Shown here one piece after another: positions 32,201-33,923 of a DNA stretch of 33,923 bases (positions are counted from its first letter, which is position 1; each line of letters begins with the position of its first letter). The notes beneath the pieces were generated by a model. The model searched no databases and had not been told where the DNA came from. It saw only the letters and a program-made list of their open reading frames with translations. A program made the translations under genes and the position numbers. Source of the stretch: an uncultured Coriobacteriaceae bacterium (GTDB taxonomy: Bacteria; Actinomycetota; Coriobacteriia; Coriobacteriales; Eggerthellaceae); the NCBI GenBank assembly GCA_902764575.1, contig CACWWI010000002.1, positions 1 through 33,923 of the forward strand. The letters are read 5' to 3'.

Positions 32201-32819
32201 GCGCCAGAAGCTCGCCTTCGAGAAGGAGATCATGAAGATCTACGTTTCGGAGCACCCGCTCGAGCCGTACGAGGCCATGATCTCGAAGATGACGAAGTAC
32301 CAGATAGGCGATTTGGCCGACCGAACGCAGGAGATAAAGTCGGCGACGTTCGTGGGCATGATCTCGAGCGTGGTAACCAAGCTGACGAAGCGCGGCACGC
32401 GCATGGCGACGTTCAACCTCGAGGACACCACCGGTTCCATCGAGTGCATCACGTTCAAGTACGACGAGGTGTCCGACGCCGTGGTGGAAGACGCCATCGT
32501 GAAGGTGAAGGGCAAGTTCGAGCACGGCGACCGCGGTAACCAGATCATCGCCTACGAGGTCGAGGTCATCGAGCTCTCCGAGGACGACCTGCGCCCGGCC
32601 AACTTCGAGCTGCGCGTGCCCTCGAGCGAGCTCAGCCAAGACCGCGTGGCCAGGTTGAACCGCATACTCGAGTCGTACCCCGGGCGCGACTACGTGGCGC
32701 TGTTCGTCCTGCAGGCCGACGGCCGCAAGTTCCGCGCGGAGCTGCCCGTCACCGTGGACTCGCACAACAACGTCATGCGCTCGGAAATCCAAAGCCTGTT
32801 CGGCGCCCCCGTGTGGTAA
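29283..32819 (+). CDS. dnaE: DNA polymerase III alpha subunit
   Basis: This 1178-residue protein is the chromosomal replicase catalytic subunit, DnaE1 type. The N-terminal PHP domain begins immediately with FVHLHNHTEYSLLDG. The polymerase core carries the catalytic aspartates Asp417 and Asp419 in PDIDVDFEQGRREEV and Asp571 in LLKMDFLGLRTL. The fingers and helix-hairpin-helix regions follow, and an OB fold (SATFVGMISSVVTKLTKRGT) lies near residue 1020. Length is normal for the family. I chose ATG 29283 (MAFVHLHNH) over a GTG at 29247 because the family starts right before the PHP motif and AAGG lies 8 bases upstream. It is divergent from the recJ-helicase gene and followed by a hairpin-rich gap. 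Confidence 0.97.
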   Translation: MAFVHLHNHTEYSLLDGMTHVKEMVRQAAEFDMPAIAITDHGVMGGVPELCDACTAVEKETGKKVKPIYGCEVYFTTDDTLARDGKPKLFHMILLAKTNEGYHNLLKLVSESHVDNYYYKPRTTFAQLQKYGTGLIGTSACIAGIIPRLLDNRQFEDACDWARKLASCFAPGDFYIELQNQGPEVVTDSGMGQVELNRQLVKVAQECGFKTIATNDFHYLRQEDARAHDIMLCIGTGSKINDAKRMRFPNDQFYMKSEEEMREALAEFPESCDNTVEVAEKCNVELERDSILPKFPLPDGEDEESWFRHQCEVGLIRRYGEGKATTMEELRALRPDVCERYDVEAKVILDAGFPAYFLIVQEYIEWARSQGIGVGPGRGSAAGAIVAYAMGITDLDPLENGLLFERFLNPERVEMPDIDVDFEQGRREEVINHIKDVYGEDHVSQVITFGTLQAKNAVRDAARVLDYPYGVGDRITKLIGDELGITISDALAKNPDLKAAYDNEDDVHQVIDAALGIEGHLRGEGVHACATIICRDPMSDHVPMKRDTKGGGIITQYDGHYTPDLGLLKMDFLGLRTLDVLSMACRNVKASHGIDLKPEDIPTDDPLAFRLMQGKLRLCETELDTDSTAVLNMDGLFQVEGALYVSLFSRMQPTTFAHIVASIALNRPGPLESGMVDDYVDVAAGKKPVHYYDDRLRPILEETYGTMVYQEQIMQVSMRMSGFSAGKADKLRKAMGKKKLDVMRQLQEDWNQGAVDNGFALEIAKKIWDDAEKFAKYAFNKSHSAAYAILVMRTAYLKAHYPFDFMAAVLSSYMGNTDRLIRYIASCKHSGIPVLPPDINSSNAEFTPVPEGVRFGLVGVRGIGKAVADEIVAERERGGAFTSLHDFVNRVDAKCYNRKALEALIKGGAFDSTGYTRRQLMYFVEETPLLDSVSKRQRDRDAGQVSMFDLFADDEGSGFEEEVPPPDGVEWPKRQKLAFEKEIMKIYVSEHPLEPYEAMISKMTKYQIGDLADRTQEIKSATFVGMISSVVTKLTKRGTRMATFNLEDTTGSIECITFKYDEVSDAVVEDAIVKVKGKFEHGDRGNQIIAYEVEVIELSEDDLRPANFELRVPSSELSQDRVARLNRILESYPGRDYVALFVLQADGRKFRAELPVTVDSHNNVMRSEIQSLFGAPVW

Positions 32820-32848
32820 CACCCGAAAAGCGGATATCCCACGCACCC

Positions 32849-32963
32849 GCGTCCAGAGGACGCCAGAACGCGGTCCAATACCGTGTGGGCGCAATATCGC
32901 CGGTAGGGGCGCACTCCGTGCGCCCGCGCCCGTTAGGGCGCATGCATCAAGAGCGCGAAGCGC
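32849..32963. repeat. Cluster of GC-rich hairpins after dnaE, including a REP-like palindrome
   Basis: The 159-base gap between convergent dnaE and the nuclease-family gene holds a chain of perfect short inverted repeats. GCGTCC-aga-GGACGC covers 32849-32863, GGGCGCAC-tcc-GTGCGCCC covers 32907-32925, and GCGCCC-gtta-GGGCGC directly abuts it at 32926-32941. GCGC-gaa-GCGC covers 32953-32963. None is followed by a clean T tract. The central pair resembles the TAGGGGCG...CGCCC palindromes scattered between genes in some gut bacteria, but a single copy cannot prove a repeat family. The cluster may act as a bidirectional transcription block. Confidence 0.6.
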
Positions 32964-32978
32964 GGCAGTAATCTTCTC

Positions 32979-33479
32979 TTACGCGAAGTCGTCGGGGGAG
33001 ATGTCCTTCAGGAAGTCCTTGAAGTCGTCCACGATCTGCTCTTCGTCGTACGGTTGGCGGAACAGGTAGGGGAACGAGGCCCGTTCGAGCACGCCCTCGT
33101 CTATGTAGATGGGCGCCCCCTGGCGCAACGCCAGCGCGATGGCGTCGGACGGGCGGGCGTCGAGGTCGATGAGGCGTCCGTGCTGGGCGAGGCAGAGGCG
33201 CGCATAGAACGTGCCCTCCCTCACGTCGCAGATGAGCACGTGCTCGATGCGCGCGTCGAGGTTCGTGAGCGCGTCGAGCATCAGGTCGTGCGTCATGGGC
33301 CGCTCGAACCGCGCGTTCTCGAGCACCGCGCCGAGCGACATGGCCTCGGGTGCGCCCACGCAAATCGGGACGACGCGGGACTTCCCCTCGCTCGCCAGGT
33401 CCTCGATCGGCTGGAGCACGAGGAACGAGGGCGATCCAACGCCCGTGACGATCAGTGTAAGCACCTTGAGTTCGACCAT
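32979..33479 (-). CDS. Bifunctional nuclease family protein (DUF151/BFN domain)
   Basis: This 166-residue protein has the DUF151 domain through about residue 135, with the characteristic LIDLDARPSDAIALALR segment and the earlier VVPICVGAPEAMSLG. An acidic C-terminal tail follows (DEEQIVDDFKDFLKD). Plant and some bacterial members have reported nuclease activity, but the bacterial role is not settled. The ATG at 33479 is preferred over an in-frame start at 33527, which would overlap the preceding gene by 46 bases. With this choice the gene starts two bases after the sufU stop, so the two are translationally coupled. No intrinsic terminator is clear downstream, only hairpins. Confidence 0.85.
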   Translation of the reverse strand: MVELKVLTLIVTGVGSPSFLVLQPIEDLASEGKSRVVPICVGAPEAMSLGAVLENARFERPMTHDLMLDALTNLDARIEHVLICDVREGTFYARLCLAQHGRLIDLDARPSDAIALALRQGAPIYIDEGVLERASFPYLFRQPYDEEQIVDDFKDFLKDISPDDFA

Positions 33480-33481
33480 GG

Positions 33482-33910
33482 CTAGTCCAGCATGCCGTCC
33501 AAGGTCCTCCACGCCAGCTCCGCGCACTTCACGCGTGCGGGCATGCGGCTGATGCTCTCGAGCTCGTAGGCTTCGTCGAGGTCTTCCTGTTCCTCGTCGG
33601 ACAGCTCCTCGCCCTGGATCATGCGGATGAACAGCCCGCTGAGGCGCTTCGCCTCCTCGACGGACTCGCCCGTGATGAGGTCGGCCATGATGTCGGCGCT
33701 CGCCTGCGACACGGCGCAGCCCTGGCCGGTGAACGCTGCTTCCTCGATGGTCTTCCCGTCCCCGGAAAGGCGCAGGCGCAGCACCATCTCGTCGCCGCAG
33801 CTGGGGTTTATGCCCTCGTGCTCGTGCGTGAAGTCCTCAAGCTCGAACTTGTAATCCGGATGAGCGTTATGCTCCATCAACGCCGCCGTATATACATTTG
33901 CGTTAGCCAT
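33482..33910 (-). CDS. sufU: SufU-type Fe-S cluster assembly protein
   Basis: This 142-residue protein has the NifU N-terminal/IscU fold. The cluster- or zinc-binding cysteines are Cys38 (NPSCGD, with Asp40), Cys65 (GQGCAVS) and Cys129 (RVKCAELAW). The insertion of about 20 residues before the last Cys is the mark of SufU rather than IscU. In Gram-positive bacteria SufU activates or receives sulfur from the SufS cysteine desulfurase for Fe-S cluster building. The ATG at 33910 is preceded by GAGGGG at the window edge. The rest of a suf operon would be expected beyond the right edge, but that cannot be seen. The nuclease-family gene follows it directly. Confidence 0.93.
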   Translation of the reverse strand: MANANVYTAALMEHNAHPDYKFELEDFTHEHEGINPSCGDEMVLRLRLSGDGKTIEEAAFTGQGCAVSQASADIMADLITGESVEEAKRLSGLFIRMIQGEELSDEEQEDLDEAYELESISRMPARVKCAELAWRTLDGMLD

Positions 33911-33923
33911 TGCTATTCCCCTC

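Noticed and set aside
29181-32894. A 1237-residue open frame antisense to dnaE
   Set aside because: It mirrors an unmistakable DnaE, its translation is rich in His, Val, Leu, Arg and Gly with no domain, and such shadows are expected in GC-rich genes with few stop codons on the other strand.
1-33923. CRISPR arrays, tRNA or rRNA genes, insertion sequences and prophage
   Set aside because: I saw no regularly spaced direct repeats, cloverleaf-like segments, transposase or phage motifs. A computational scan would be needed to exclude degraded remnants.

Overview
The window is densely coding, GC-rich bacterial DNA with a strong G/C preference at third codon positions. High GC, a Rel/SpoT protein, a SufU-type Fe-S scaffold, a long DnaE1 polymerase, single-membrane style exporters and a 2-hydroxyacid dehydrogenase fit a gut Actinomycetota of the Coriobacteriia/Eggerthellaceae type. 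This placement is an inference; no rRNA or tRNA gene is present to settle it.

Layout. (1) 1-3.5 kb: the end of an unrecognised gene, a convergent AI-2E family transporter, then a VOC (glyoxalase-fold) protein and an FAD-linked 2-hydroxyacid dehydrogenase in one operon. (2) 3.6-6.8 kb: a complete partner-switching signalling cassette, namely a membrane SpoIIE/PP2C phosphatase with a LytS-like sensor, a STAS antagonist and an RsbW-like ATPase, with no sigma factor beside it. (3) 6.9-17.2 kb: two tandem, paralogous NHLP/NHLM-type export cassettes. Each has a very short membrane-fusion-like protein, a C39 peptidase-ABC protein and a second ABC protein. They are separated by one divergent gene of unknown function. 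(4) 17.2-21.9 kb: a radical SAM/SPASM protein followed by three genes, all joined by 4-base ATGA stop/start overlaps: a membrane-anchored protein with a zinc ribbon and an alternating Cys-Ala tail, a 344-residue protein of unknown function, and a CmpB-like polytopic membrane protein. (5) 21.9-25.6 kb, minus strand: Rel, an MBL-fold hydrolase and a lipoprotein. (6) 25.7-29.1 kb, minus strand: a RecJ exonuclease fused to a RecQ-like helicase, divergent from dnaE (29.3-32.8 kb). (7) A hairpin-rich gap of about 160 bases, then a bifunctional-nuclease-family protein and SufU on the minus strand.

The most interesting part is 6.9-21.9 kb. The second export cassette and the radical SAM genes read as one seven-gene operon, and a likely target of the radical SAM enzyme, the Cys-Ala tail of its immediate neighbour, is visible. 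The first exporter's peptidase domain has lost its catalytic histidine, while the second keeps Cys, His and Asp. No conventional leader-peptide substrate gene was found. My working model is a peptide- or protein-modification and export system in which a radical SAM enzyme acts on the cytoplasmic tail of a membrane-anchored protein. The link to the exporters and to the upstream partner switch rests on proximity only.
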